Origin: Robertmurraya sp047302285
GTDB taxonomy: Bacteria > Bacillota > Bacilli > Bacillales > Cytobacillaceae
Direction of reading: 5' to 3'
Length of the DNA stretch: 64,000 nucleotides
Assembly (NCBI RefSeq): GCF_047302285.1
Contig: NZ_CP154845.1
Coordinates: 1,054,001 to 1,118,000, forward strand
Positions 6,967 through 15,547 of this stretch are shown piece after piece (the stretch's first letter is position 1; each line of letters begins with the position of its first letter). The notes under the pieces were generated by a model. It saw nothing but the letters and a program-made list of their open reading frames with translations, did not search any database and was not told the DNA's origin. The position numbers and the translations under genes are program-made.

Positions 6967-7971
6967 ATGCTTCAACAAATCATTCAACAATATTATGGAA
7001 TTAGCATACAAGATCAATTTAAGTTAGGACCATATGATGCATGTCGCGATCAGCAAAATCTATATTTTCTCGTTCCGGTTACAAATGTGGACGAAACGAG
7101 TCTTTCAGAATTGGAACAACTTACGATACACCTTGTCAATTATGGAGATTCTTCCGTTTGCCAATTTTTAAAGACAAATGAGGGAGAAACGTTTGTAGAA
7201 TTGGAAAACCAACGCTTTTGTGTGTTAAAGAAGGATGTAACTGAACGAGCAATTAAAAGAGTAGGCAGGAAATTAGCTAAATTTCATTACAGGGGTAGAA
7301 CGGTTCCTTTTGAAGTCAAACATATCAGTCGAATTGGCATGTGGAAATCGTTTTGGGAACAGAGACTGGATCAAATGGAGAAGGTTTGGAATGAGCAGTT
7401 GTTTCAGTCACCAGAAAACGATTTTGTGAGATTGTTTATAGAATCTTTTCCCTATTATATGGGACTTGCGGAAAATGCGATTCAATACTTAAATGACACA
7501 GAGCAGGATGATGAACCTCTAGCTGTTGATAGTGGAACTGTCTGCCATCTTCATTTTTCCTCGAGAACTTGGGGAGACAGCGGAACATTGAGAAATCCAT
7601 TTGATTGGGTGTTTGATCATTGTACAAGAGATTTAGCTGAATGGACCCGAGAACGATATTTTCAAAATATAAAAACGTATGAACCTGATGTCCGTCAGTT
7701 TTATCAGGACTATGCCAGCGTTTCCACCCTTTCTTCATTTTCATGGAGGTTATTATTTTCACGCCTATTATTTCCTCTGCACTATATGGATTGCGTGGAA
7801 GAATACTATACGACCTCATCAGAGCAAGTGAAACTCATGCAAGAGGAGAAGTTGAAAAAGTTTTTAGCGCAATCCCAGGAATATGAAGAGTTTTTACGAG
7901 ACTTTTACACACTTGCAGGAGCACCCATAAGAAGGTATCAAATTCCAATTGTAGAGTGGCTAGCGAAATAG
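6967..7971 (+). CDS. yutH: Spore coat-associated kinase-like protein YutH
   Basis: 334 residues. The frame is open from 6826, but the ATG at 6967 follows GGTAGGTGAG and gives the usual family start MLQQIIQQYYGI. YutH belongs to the CotS/YsxE group of protein-kinase/aminoglycoside-phosphotransferase-like spore proteins. Seen are VGRKLAKFHYRGR, the VCHLHFSSRTWGDSGTLRNPFDWVFDHCTRDLAEW segment and a C-terminal region ending RYQIPIVEWLAK. The DxD-type catalytic site is altered, so a structural rather than kinase role is likely. The promoter looks SigE dependent. A terminator overlaps the stop codon. Confidence 0.85.
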   Translation: MLQQIIQQYYGISIQDQFKLGPYDACRDQQNLYFLVPVTNVDETSLSELEQLTIHLVNYGDSSVCQFLKTNEGETFVELENQRFCVLKKDVTERAIKRVGRKLAKFHYRGRTVPFEVKHISRIGMWKSFWEQRLDQMEKVWNEQLFQSPENDFVRLFIESFPYYMGLAENAIQYLNDTEQDDEPLAVDSGTVCHLHFSSRTWGDSGTLRNPFDWVFDHCTRDLAEWTRERYFQNIKTYEPDVRQFYQDYASVSTLSSFSWRLLFSRLLFPLHYMDCVEEYYTTSSEQVKLMQEEKLKKFLAQSQEYEEFLRDFYTLAGAPIRRYQIPIVEWLAK

Positions 7972-7984
7972 CCACTCTTGTTTT
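7953..7984 (+). terminator. Terminator of yutH
   Basis: AGAGTGGCTA (7953-7962) pairs perfectly with TAGCCACTCT (7969-7978); the stem overlaps the yutH stop codon and is followed by TGTTTTATTT. Confidence 0.85.
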
Positions 7985-8118
7985 ATTTGTTGATTTACCC
8001 TCAATAACTAAAGAATGTACTGAAGCGACGGGGGGATTAACCTTAGAAATACCGATAATCAGATTCCGCCCCCTCCCAAAACAAGCATTCTTCCATACCT
8101 TTACTAAACCATCGGGAT

Positions 8119-8245
8119 AGTATGCCACATGAAGCATGAGGAGTTCTAATGAGACAAGAGTTTTGGTTGGGAGAGAGAAAAGTATGTCACATGAGAGGTT
8201 CATGAGACAAGGTGTGTGGTTGGCGGAGAAGAAAGTATGTTTCAT
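8119..8245. repeat. Degenerate tandem repeat in a 410-bp non-coding stretch
   Basis: Two copies (8119-8180 and 8181-8232) and the start of a third (8233) share AGTATGYCACATGA, ATGAGACAAG and GGTTGG followed by a GAGA-rich tail. Copy lengths differ (62 and 52 bases), so this is an eroded duplication. I see no gene in 7985-8384. Confidence 0.55.
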
Positions 8246-8384
8246 GAATGTTCCATTTCTCTTAATTTTTTGATGGGAATTCTTGGAGTTAATGACTGTA
8301 AAAAAGTATAATGAAAAAAAGAGCCTTCCTTTTTCTATGAGCTAATGGAAATTAGGGAAAAACATAAATACAAAGGAGCAGCAG

Positions 8385-9350
8385 ATGAAGCCATTCGTTT
8401 ATATTACAAGAAAATTACCAGAAGAAGTAGTAGCACCATTACGTGAAAAATATGAAGTGAGAATGTGGGATAAGGAGGACGTCATTGTGCCTCGCTCGCT
8501 TCTTTTAGAAGAAGCAAGTAAAGCTGATGCTTTATTGACGATGCTGTCTGATCAAATTGATGAGGAATTACTTTCTGCTGGGGAGCAATTAAAGGTCGTG
8601 GCTAACTTAGCAGTAGGATACGATAATATTGATATTGAAGCTGCTACTAGACGTGGAGTAGCGATCTGTAATACTCCAGATGTCTTAACCGATTCAACGG
8701 CAGACTTAACCTTCGGATTATTGATGGCAACGGCAAGAAGAATTGTGGAAGGGGCTGAATTCATCAAGGCAGGCCAATGGAAAAGCTGGAGCCCACTTCT
8801 CTTAGCAGGACATGATATTCATCATAAAACAATTGGAATTGTTGGCATGGGAAGTATTGGTTCAGCTGTTGCCAAAAGAGCAACTGGTTTTGATATGGAG
8901 ATTCTATATCATAATCGTTCACGAAAAATGGAAGTTGAAAACGAGCTAGGCGCTACATATTGCTCATTTGATGAGTTAGTTGAACGCTCTGATTTTGTTG
9001 TCTGTTTAACCCCTCTTACAGCAGAAACGAAAGATCTCTTTACGAGGGATGTTTTCAAACGTATGAAAAAGACAGCCGTTTTTGTGAATGCTTCGCGAGG
9101 ACCTGTAGTAAATGAACAAGAGCTTTATGAGGCCTTAAAAGAAGGTGATATTGCTGCTGCAGGATTAGATGTATTTGATAAAGAGCCAATCAAGCAAACA
9201 CATCCTTTATTAACTCTTTCGAATGTCGTGGCCATTCCCCATATTGGCAGTGCGTCGATTGAAACAAGAATGAAGATGATGAATCTTTGTGTTGAAAATA
9301 TCGATCTTATTCTCTCAGGCGAAGAACCGAAAACACATGTAAATAAATAA
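8385..9350 (+). CDS. D-2-hydroxyacid dehydrogenase (glyoxylate/hydroxypyruvate reductase type)
   Basis: 321 residues; ATG with AAAGGAG upstream. NAD(P)-linked reduction of a 2-oxoacid such as glyoxylate or hydroxypyruvate is the family reaction. Motifs: ANLAVGYDNIDIEAA, TADLTFGLLMATARRI, GIVGMGSIGSAVAKRA (nucleotide fold near residue 150), NASRGPVVNE (Arg), FDKEP (Glu) and IPHIGSAS (catalytic His). The residue after the second Rossmann strand region reads HNRSRK, which would suit NADP, though I cannot settle this. Stands alone between long intergenic regions and has its own terminator. Exact substrate is uncertain. Confidence 0.85.
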   Translation: MKPFVYITRKLPEEVVAPLREKYEVRMWDKEDVIVPRSLLLEEASKADALLTMLSDQIDEELLSAGEQLKVVANLAVGYDNIDIEAATRRGVAICNTPDVLTDSTADLTFGLLMATARRIVEGAEFIKAGQWKSWSPLLLAGHDIHHKTIGIVGMGSIGSAVAKRATGFDMEILYHNRSRKMEVENELGATYCSFDELVERSDFVVCLTPLTAETKDLFTRDVFKRMKKTAVFVNASRGPVVNEQELYEALKEGDIAAAGLDVFDKEPIKQTHPLLTLSNVVAIPHIGSASIETRMKMMNLCVENIDLILSGEEPKTHVNK

Positions 9351-9360
9351 TGTACAACTA

Positions 9361-9396
9361 GTATAAGCAGCCCAATATTGGACTGCTTATTTTTAT
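9361..9396 (+). terminator. Terminator of the hydroxyacid dehydrogenase gene
   Basis: ATAAGCAG (9363-9370) pairs with CTGCTTAT (9383-9390), followed by a T-rich run. Confidence 0.8.
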
Positions 9397-9696
9397 TGAA
9401 GTTGGGTACAAAGATCTCTACACACTGATTTATTGATTGTAACATTTATAAAAATGAATAGTAGTCTTGTTTTATGTCGAACATTATGAGCAAAATAAAA
9501 CCGTTTTAGTGGGGAAACGCTATCTCCAGAACAATAAGAAAATTATGCGAACTGTGAAAATTTGAGGTATACTAGACATTAAGATTTTTGATCAATTCGA
9601 AAAATTCTATTGTAAAATAAGTCAACTCCATCTATAATGTCTACTATACAAATACATTTGTCTTTTTAAGAAGAACAAAGCAGGAAGGGGATCGAA
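9397..9696. other. Upstream region of the threonine operon
   Basis: About 300 bases without a gene. A TATACT at 9569-9574 could be a -10 box, but no good -35 stands 17 bases upstream. I looked for a T-box leader and saw neither its specifier helix nor an antiterminator/terminator pair. No confident regulator site. Confidence 0.35.
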
Positions 9697-10995
9697 ATGG
9701 AACCAATATCAATTGGATTATTAGGGCTTGGGACGGTCGGTTCAGGAGTGGTGCAAATAGTTGAAAATCATCAGGAAAAGCTCATGCATCAAATTGGACG
9801 CCCAATTCAAATAAAAAAAGTACTTGTAAAAGATATAAATAAAGAGAGGGCTGTAACGATTGATCCAACGCTCTTGACCACCAATGTTGAAGACGTCATA
9901 AACAGTCCTGAAATTGATGTTGTGATCGAAGTTATGGGTGGTGTTGAAGAAACAAGAAAAGCACTCATTCAGGCTCTCAAAAATAAAAAGCATGTCGTGA
10001 CAGCCAACAAGGATCTGATGGCCCTTCATGGTTCTGAACTTCTTTCATTTGCGATTGAGAATGGTTGTGACCTCTTCTATGAAGCCAGTGTAGCTGGTGG
10101 GATTCCAATTTTAAGAAGTTTAGTTGATGGCTTATCTTCTGATCATATAACGAAGATGATGGGAATCGTAAATGGAACGACGAATTTTATTTTAACGAAG
10201 ATGAGCAAACAGGGGAGTGCTTATGAAGATGTTCTAAAAGAAGCCCAGCAACTAGGCTATGCGGAAGCAGATCCCACTTCAGATGTGGAAGGTCTAGATG
10301 CAGCGAGAAAAATGGCGATATTGGCGACACTCGGTTTTTCCATGAAGATTGACTTGGACGATGTCAGAGTTCAAGGGATTACGACGATAACAGAAAGAGA
10401 CCTTCAATATGCCAAACAGCTTGGTTATACAATGAAACTGATAGGAATCGCTCAAGTTGAAAATGATAAAGTCGAGGTAAGTGTGCAGCCAACTTTATTA
10501 GCTGATACCCATCCGTTAGCATCAGTAAATGATGAATATAATGCTGTTTATGTCTATGGAGAAGCGGTCGGTGAAACGATGTTTTATGGTCCAGGGGCAG
10601 GAAGTCTTCCAACAGCAACTTCGATTGTCTCTGACTTAGTCGTGGTTATGAAAAACATGGTACTAGGAGTAAATGGAAAAAGTATCATCTCACCACAATA
10701 CGAAAAGAAACTAAAAGAGCGGAATGAAATTCTTTCAAAGTATTTCTTAAGATTTCATGTTAAAGATAAAGTGGGCGTACTTGCCAATATTACAACGATT
10801 TTTTCCGAACAAGGGGTGAGCTTTGAGAAGATTCTCCAACTACCTGTGAAGGAAAAAGGGTTGTCAGAAATCGTCATTGTCACACATTCAACTTCTCTCG
10901 AAGATTTTGAGGGGATTTTAGCAAAATTAGAAGTATTACCATCTGTTCATCAAATCAAGAGCTCTTATCGAGTAGAAGGGAATGGCCATTCATGA
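9697..10995 (+). CDS. hom: Homoserine dehydrogenase
   Basis: 432 residues; ATG preceded by AGGAAGGGG. Reduces aspartate semialdehyde to homoserine, the branch step to threonine and methionine. N-terminal nucleotide motif GLGTVGSG (residues ~10-17); VVTANKDLMA, EASVAGGIPI and GIVNGTTNFILT form the catalytic domain; residues ~350-430 are an ACT domain beginning RFHVKDKVGVLANITTIFSEQGVSF, the likely threonine feedback site. First gene of hom-thrC-thrB; its stop overlaps thrC by 4 bases (ATGA). Length is normal. Confidence 0.96.
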   Translation: MEPISIGLLGLGTVGSGVVQIVENHQEKLMHQIGRPIQIKKVLVKDINKERAVTIDPTLLTTNVEDVINSPEIDVVIEVMGGVEETRKALIQALKNKKHVVTANKDLMALHGSELLSFAIENGCDLFYEASVAGGIPILRSLVDGLSSDHITKMMGIVNGTTNFILTKMSKQGSAYEDVLKEAQQLGYAEADPTSDVEGLDAARKMAILATLGFSMKIDLDDVRVQGITTITERDLQYAKQLGYTMKLIGIAQVENDKVEVSVQPTLLADTHPLASVNDEYNAVYVYGEAVGETMFYGPGAGSLPTATSIVSDLVVVMKNMVLGVNGKSIISPQYEKKLKERNEILSKYFLRFHVKDKVGVLANITTIFSEQGVSFEKILQLPVKEKGLSEIVIVTHSTSLEDFEGILAKLEVLPSVHQIKSSYRVEGNGHS

Positions 10996-12056
10996 GGTGG
11001 AAAGGGTTATTAGAAGAATATCAAGCATTTTTACCAGTTAACGAAAAAACACCAAAACTAACCTTAAATGAAGGAAATACCCCTTTAATCAAGCTTGATC
11101 GACTTTCAGAGGAATGGGGAGTCGAGCTATATGTGAAGACCGAAGGAACGAATCCAACTGGGTCTTTTAAAGACAGAGGAATGGTCATGGCTGTAGCCAA
11201 GGCAAAGGAAGAAGGCAGTGATACGGTCATCTGTGCCTCCACAGGGAACACGTCAGCTGCAGCTGCTGCTTATGCTGCTAGAGCAGGGATGAGATGTATT
11301 GTTGTCATTCCTGAAGGGAAAATTGCGATGGGAAAGCTCGCACAGGCGGTCATGTATGGGGCTGAGATTATTTCAATCGAAGGCAACTTTGATGAAGCGT
11401 TGAAAATGGTACGGAATATTAGCGAAAAAGAACCAGTCGCTCTGGTCAATTCAGTAAATCCATATCGGCTAGAGGGACAAAAAACGGGAGCATTTGAAAT
11501 TTGTGATCAGCTTGGTGGAACAGCCCCTGATGTATTAGCCATCCCAGTAGGGAATGCGGGCAATATTAGTGCTTATTGGAAAGGGTTTAAAGAATATGAT
11601 GCTGTGAAAAAGACAGGGCTACCGAAAATGCATGGCTTTGAGGCAGAGGGCGCAGCGGCAATCGTTCATAACCGCGTCTTTGAAAATCCAGAAACGATAG
11701 CGACAGCAATTCGGATTGGAAACCCAGCGAGTTGGCATCTTGCAACTGCTGCGGCGGAAGAATCTGCTGGAACGATTGATGAGGTGAGTGATGATGAAAT
11801 TATCGCTGCTTATAAAAAAATCGCCAGTACAGAAGGCGTGTTTGCAGAACCGGGGTCATGTGCATCATTAGCAGGAGTGTATAAGCATATTCAAAATGGG
11901 AAAATTGCTAAAGGAAGTAAGATCGTTGCTATTTTAACAGGGAATGGTTTAAAGGATCCGAACACGGCGATTGACTATAGCACGATTAAGCCAGTTTTAC
12001 TTCCGAATGATGAGGAGGCCGTGGCGCATCATATTCGGGGAGTGGTTCACTCATGA
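10992..12056 (+). CDS. thrC: Threonine synthase
   Basis: 354 residues. PLP enzyme converting O-phosphohomoserine to threonine. PLP lysine is in GSFKDRGM (Lys60); CASTGNTSAAAAAYAARAG and VGNAGNISAYWKG bind cofactor phosphate, and the FAEPGSCASLAG and LTGNGLKDPN segments are typical. Short-type threonine synthase, normal length. Start ATG overlaps the hom stop and the end overlaps thrB, indicating translational coupling. Confidence 0.96.
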   Translation: MRWKGLLEEYQAFLPVNEKTPKLTLNEGNTPLIKLDRLSEEWGVELYVKTEGTNPTGSFKDRGMVMAVAKAKEEGSDTVICASTGNTSAAAAAYAARAGMRCIVVIPEGKIAMGKLAQAVMYGAEIISIEGNFDEALKMVRNISEKEPVALVNSVNPYRLEGQKTGAFEICDQLGGTAPDVLAIPVGNAGNISAYWKGFKEYDAVKKTGLPKMHGFEAEGAAAIVHNRVFENPETIATAIRIGNPASWHLATAAAEESAGTIDEVSDDEIIAAYKKIASTEGVFAEPGSCASLAGVYKHIQNGKIAKGSKIVAILTGNGLKDPNTAIDYSTIKPVLLPNDEEAVAHHIRGVVHS

Positions 12057-12964
12057 ATGAATATGACATGGTGACGATTCGAGTTCCAGGAAGTACAGCT
12101 AATCTTGGACCAGGCTTTGATTCGATCGGTTTGGCGCTAAATTTATTTTTATCTCTAGAGGTAGAGCGCTCCAACTCTTGGGAAGTGGTCATGGAGTCGA
12201 AGGAATTAGAGGTATTTCCAACCGATGACAGCAATTATATTATCCAGATTGCCTTAAAAACAGCCGAGCTTTTCCAAACAAGCTTGCCATGTTGTAAGGT
12301 GAAAATGTCCAGTGATATTCCTTTAGCAAGAGGATTGGGCTCAAGTGCTGCAGCTATTATTGCAGGGATTGAACTGGCCAATGTTATGGGTAATTTGAAA
12401 TTAACAAATGAAGAGAAATTCAAGATTGCTACTGAAATCGAGGGGCATCCAGATAATGTAGGTGCATCATTGTTTGGGGGACTAGTTATTGGAAGTCAGA
12501 TGGATGATGAAGTCGTGGCTGTTGTCGAGCGTTCGATAGATTTCGATTTAATAGCAGTCATTCCAAAACTTGAGCTTCTTACAAAAGATTCACGTAATGT
12601 TCTTCCGTCTGAACTCCCCTATTCAGAAGCTGTGAAGGCGGGAGCACTTGCCAATGTAATGGTGGCAGCACTTCTAAATAAAGATTACGCATTAGCGGGG
12701 AAAATGATGAAAAAGGATTTATATCATCAGCCCTATCGGAGAAAGCTTATCCCTCATTTAGCTGAAATTGAGGAACTGGCTTATAAATCAGGGGCGTTTG
12801 GTGTTGCGCTAAGTGGAGCTGGACCAACCGTTATTTGCTGTTCTGAAAAAGGAAAAGGGAAACAGCTTCTAGACGTTTTAAAGGAATTGGATTCAAATAT
12901 GTCCTACTGCCAGCTTGAAATTGATCAAGGAGGTAGCAGGGTACAAGTACAAAAATGTGTATAA
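12053..12964 (+). CDS. thrB: Homoserine kinase
   Basis: 303 residues, ATGA overlap with thrC. GHMP-family kinase phosphorylating homoserine with ATP. VRVPGSTANLGPGFDSIGLAL-type N-terminus is seen as RVPGSTANLGPGFDSIG; the ATP loop is PLARGLGSSAAAIIAG (residues ~85-100); GHPDNVGASLFGG and GVALSGAGPTV complete the signature. Last gene of the operon; a strong terminator follows. Confidence 0.96.
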   Translation: MNEYDMVTIRVPGSTANLGPGFDSIGLALNLFLSLEVERSNSWEVVMESKELEVFPTDDSNYIIQIALKTAELFQTSLPCCKVKMSSDIPLARGLGSSAAAIIAGIELANVMGNLKLTNEEKFKIATEIEGHPDNVGASLFGGLVIGSQMDDEVVAVVERSIDFDLIAVIPKLELLTKDSRNVLPSELPYSEAVKAGALANVMVAALLNKDYALAGKMMKKDLYHQPYRRKLIPHLAEIEELAYKSGAFGVALSGAGPTVICCSEKGKGKQLLDVLKELDSNMSYCQLEIDQGGSRVQVQKCV

Positions 12965-12970
12965 TATAAA

Positions 12971-13006
12971 AAAAAGCGATCTCACATGGGCGAGATCGCT
13001 TTTTTG
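12971..13006. terminator. Bidirectional terminator of thrB and yutI
   Basis: Thirteen-base perfect arms, AAAAAGCGATCTC (12971-12983) and GAGATCGCTTTTT (12992-13004), with A and T runs on either side. Confidence 0.9.
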
Positions 13007-13015
13007 TAGCCAAGA

Positions 13016-13249
13016 TTAGAATACTTGTTCTACTTCTACTACTCCTGGTACTTCCTCTAAAAGAGCACGCTCAATACCAGCCTTTAAAGTGATTGTAGAA
13101 CTTGGGCAAGAACCACATGCACCTAATAAACGTAATTTTACAATACCCTCGTCTACATCTACTAATTCACAGTCCCCACCGTCACGAAGAAGGAATGGAC
13201 GTAATTTATCTAATACATCTTGTACTTGTTCAAACATTTGCTCTGCCAT
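13016..13249 (-). CDS. yutI: NifU-like Fe-S scaffold protein YutI
   Basis: 77 residues from the internal ATG: AAAGGAG lies 8 bases upstream of it and inside the longer frame that begins at 13267, so the longer start is not used. This is the C-terminal NifU domain alone: VLDKLRPFLLRDGGDCELVDV, LLGACGSCPSSTITLKAGIERALLEEVPGV. The CGSC pair binds a transient iron-sulfur cluster for delivery to target proteins. Cytosolic. It belongs to a cluster of redox/Fe-S genes (yuzD, yutJ, yuzB, yutM). Confidence 0.92.
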   Translation of the reverse strand: MAEQMFEQVQDVLDKLRPFLLRDGGDCELVDVDEGIVKLRLLGACGSCPSSTITLKAGIERALLEEVPGVVEVEQVF

Positions 13250-13496
13250 CTTAATCGCTCCTTTCATAATACTTATTATAATCTCTCTCTCTCAAAAAAT
13301 CTATTGAAAAAGCATGAAATCCAATATTGAACATTTCCAATAAAAGGTCATTCTTGAGGTTTTCTCTTTTAGCATGTTGTTTTCTCAATCATGTCATTTA
13401 TGATTGAGAGCGGTACAAGCTTGAAATGAAGCGGAGAGGATGAAATTTATGATCCCTTATTGTAGAATATTCTTAGGTAGCAAAGGGGGAACATAC

Positions 13497-13826
13497 ATGG
13501 TTAATAAATGTGTCGATATTGTGATATATGGGGCAGAGCAGCTTTGCCCAAGCTGTATCAATCTACCTTCATCAAAAGAGACATTTGAGTGGTTAGAAGC
13601 AGCTATTAGTAGAAAATTTCCTAAACAGGATTTTCATATCTCATATGTGGATATTTACAATCCACCCGAGGATGAATTAAGAAAAGAATTTGCCCAAAGA
13701 GTTGTGGATGAGGATATGTTTTATCCAGTCGTTCTAATTGAAGATGAGATCGTAGGAGAAGGGAATCCTCGACTTAAGACGATATTCGCATCTATGGAGA
13801 AGTACGGTTATCAGGCAGAGGCTTAA
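13497..13826 (+). CDS. yuzD: YuzD (DUF1462), thioredoxin-like
   Basis: 109 residues from ATG at 13497, which has AAAGGGGGA upstream; the frame is open from 13440 but without a site. IVIYGAEQLCPSCINLPSSKETFEWL carries a CPSC pair where thioredoxin-fold proteins have their active site; YVDIYNPPEDE and FYPVVLIEDEIVGEGNPRLK follow. Function is unknown; the fold and neighbourhood suggest a thiol or Fe-S role. Divergent from yutI by about 250 bases. Confidence 0.85.
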   Translation: MVNKCVDIVIYGAEQLCPSCINLPSSKETFEWLEAAISRKFPKQDFHISYVDIYNPPEDELRKEFAQRVVDEDMFYPVVLIEDEIVGEGNPRLKTIFASMEKYGYQAEA

Positions 13827-13868
13827 AATAAATTGACACTGTTCGATTAAGAACAGTGTCAATTTATT
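13827..13868. terminator. Long hairpin between yuzD and yutJ
   Basis: Eighteen-base perfect arms (13827-13844 and 13851-13868) around a 6-base loop, AT-rich at the base and symmetrical, so it can stop both converging transcripts. The T run is part of the stem rather than following it. Confidence 0.75.
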
Positions 13869-13873
13869 CGGCC

Positions 13874-14941
13874 TTAACCGTTATGATATTTGTACATCCA
13901 AAGAATCCCGGATTTTAATAATCGGGCTACACGTCCAGTAATCGGGCGATCTGCGACTAGACCAAAGCCATGTTTCTTCCCAAGGGAGCCGAGGACCCCT
14001 TTTAGCTTAATTGTCGGTAGTTGTTCTGGAAGTTCTTGATTATTCCAACGTTTTAATAAGATGTCGACAATTTGTTCAGCTTGTCCCTCGGCAAGCTGAG
14101 CGCTAGGAGCATGCGGTAAGCTGGCACAGTCTCCTACTACATAAACATGTTCATTATCAGGAAGATTATGATGTGGAGTCAATATAATCCTGCCTTGTCT
14201 ATCCTTTTCTACATTCATCTCACGAACGATTTTATTCGGTTGGATTCCAGCCGTCCAAACGACAATATCGCTGTGAATCGGTTCATGATGGTTATAGAGC
14301 GTATCCTCTTCCACTCTAGTAATGTTAGAATTGTTAATGATTTCTACATTATGATTATCAAACCAATTTTCCACATACGTACTGAGACGGACTGGGAATG
14401 CAGAAAGAATATGATTTCCTCTATCGAACAATTTGACTTTTAGATCTGGGCGACTCTCATTAAGCTCGCTTGCTAATTCAACGCCACTTAAACCAGCTCC
14501 GACAATACTAACAACGGAACCGGGTGGAAGATTATTTAGGGCCTGATAAGTCTGTCTTGATTTTTCAATGGACTGAATACTGTAAGTAGACTCTTTAGCA
14601 CCAGGTACATTATGATACTTATCTTCACAGCCTAATCCGATCACTAAATCGTCATAAGAGACTGGCTCATCATCTTTTAAATAAACCTTATTTTCCTGAA
14701 GATTGATTTCGGTTACTTCACCGTAATGAATGTTTAATCTAGAATGTTCAGGAAAAGGAACGCGGATATGTTGATCTGAGATGGTCCCAGCTGCAAGCGC
14801 ATAGTATTCTGTTTTAAGGCAGTGATAAGGTGTGCGATCGATTAAGGTGATGGATATGTCTTCTGGAAGTTCATTTGGTAAGAGACGAGCGAGGATTCTC
14901 ATTCCCCCATACCCTCCACCTAAAATCACTAGATTTTTCAT
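13874..14941 (-). CDS. yutJ: NADH dehydrogenase-like flavoprotein YutJ
   Basis: 355 residues; ATG with AAAGGGGATA upstream. Type II NADH dehydrogenase family: FAD motif ILGGGYGGMRILARLL, second nucleotide fold VSIVGAGLSGVELASEL, VWTAGIQPNKIV and VVGDCASLPHAPSAQLAEGQAEQIV. It is shorter than Ndh (about 400) at the C-terminal membrane-binding region. Expected to pass electrons from NADH to quinone or another acceptor, but B. subtilis YutJ has no firmly assigned role that I know. A second paralogue (ndh) lies at 18300-19517. Confidence 0.85.
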   Translation of the reverse strand: MKNLVILGGGYGGMRILARLLPNELPEDISITLIDRTPYHCLKTEYYALAAGTISDQHIRVPFPEHSRLNIHYGEVTEINLQENKVYLKDDEPVSYDDLVIGLGCEDKYHNVPGAKESTYSIQSIEKSRQTYQALNNLPPGSVVSIVGAGLSGVELASELNESRPDLKVKLFDRGNHILSAFPVRLSTYVENWFDNHNVEIINNSNITRVEEDTLYNHHEPIHSDIVVWTAGIQPNKIVREMNVEKDRQGRIILTPHHNLPDNEHVYVVGDCASLPHAPSAQLAEGQAEQIVDILLKRWNNQELPEQLPTIKLKGVLGSLGKKHGFGLVADRPITGRVARLLKSGILWMYKYHNG

Positions 14942-15265
14942 ATTGAATATCCCCTTTATGCAACTCTATTGTTGAATTCTGTTGCTGAAGCCAAAATAAG
15001 TGCTATTCGAATTTTCATATAAAAGCTATCTGTCTATTAAATCGAAGTTCCCATTTTATGAGGAAACGCTATAAAGTTCATTCAAAGTATAACGAAATTG
15101 TGACAAAATCACAACATATTCATGGCAAAATTTCGAATATTTTACTAAAATAATAAAGAAATCATGTTAAAGTTATCTAATATATGATATTAGTATGTCA
15201 CAAAGAATGATATGGAATAAAACACCATTTTAGTATATGAAAAAGGAAGTCTAGAGGTGAAATGA
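14942..15265. other. Divergent promoter region of yutJ and yuzB
   Basis: 324 bases, very AT-rich, no open frame. It contains one perfect palindrome (15098-15114, separate entry). I see no convincing -35/-10 pair. Confidence 0.4.
15098..15114. promoter_or_regulatory. TTGTGA-N5-TCACAA palindrome
   Basis: A 17-bp perfect dyad between yutJ and yuzB. The half sites match Rex and Fnr/Crp operators, but the spacer is 5 rather than the usual 6 bases, so the regulator is uncertain. Confidence 0.4.
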
Positions 15266-15505
15266 TTGATTAGGCCGATTATTGAATTTTGTATTAGCAA
15301 CCTTGCAAGCGGTTCTCAAAAAGCAAGAGAACAACTGGAAAGGGATCCAAATTTGGATATTATCGAGTACGGATGTTTGAATTATTGTGGCAAATGTGCC
15401 GCATTTCTTTATGCATTAGTAGAAGGGGAGGTTGTCACAGGAGAAACACCAGACCAACTTGTGGAAAACATCTATCAATATTTAGAGGAGAATATGTTGA
15501 TATAG
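15266..15505 (+). CDS. yuzB: YuzB (DUF1450)
   Basis: 79 residues from a TTG with AGAGGTGA upstream. RPIIEFCISNLASGSQ and EYGCLNYCGKCAAFLYALVEGEVVTGETPDQLVENIYQYLEEN are the YuzB family signature: one N-terminal cysteine and a C-X3-C-X2-C cluster suggesting a ferredoxin-like or metal-binding thioredoxin fold. Function is unknown. Placed among Fe-S and NADH genes as in B. subtilis. Confidence 0.87.
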   Translation: MIRPIIEFCISNLASGSQKAREQLERDPNLDIIEYGCLNYCGKCAAFLYALVEGEVVTGETPDQLVENIYQYLEENMLI

Positions 15506-15508
15506 GAA

Positions 15509-15541
15509 ATAAGGTGGCCGTTGAAGGTCCACCTTTTATTT
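15509..15541. terminator. Terminator between yuzB and the DUF2225 gene
   Basis: AAGGTGG (15511-15517) pairs with CCACCTT (15529-15535), followed by TTATTT. Confidence 0.7.
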
Positions 15542-15547
15542 ACTTTC

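Noticed and set aside
9397..9696. T-box or other riboswitch before hom
   Set aside because: No specifier helix, antiterminator or terminator could be found.
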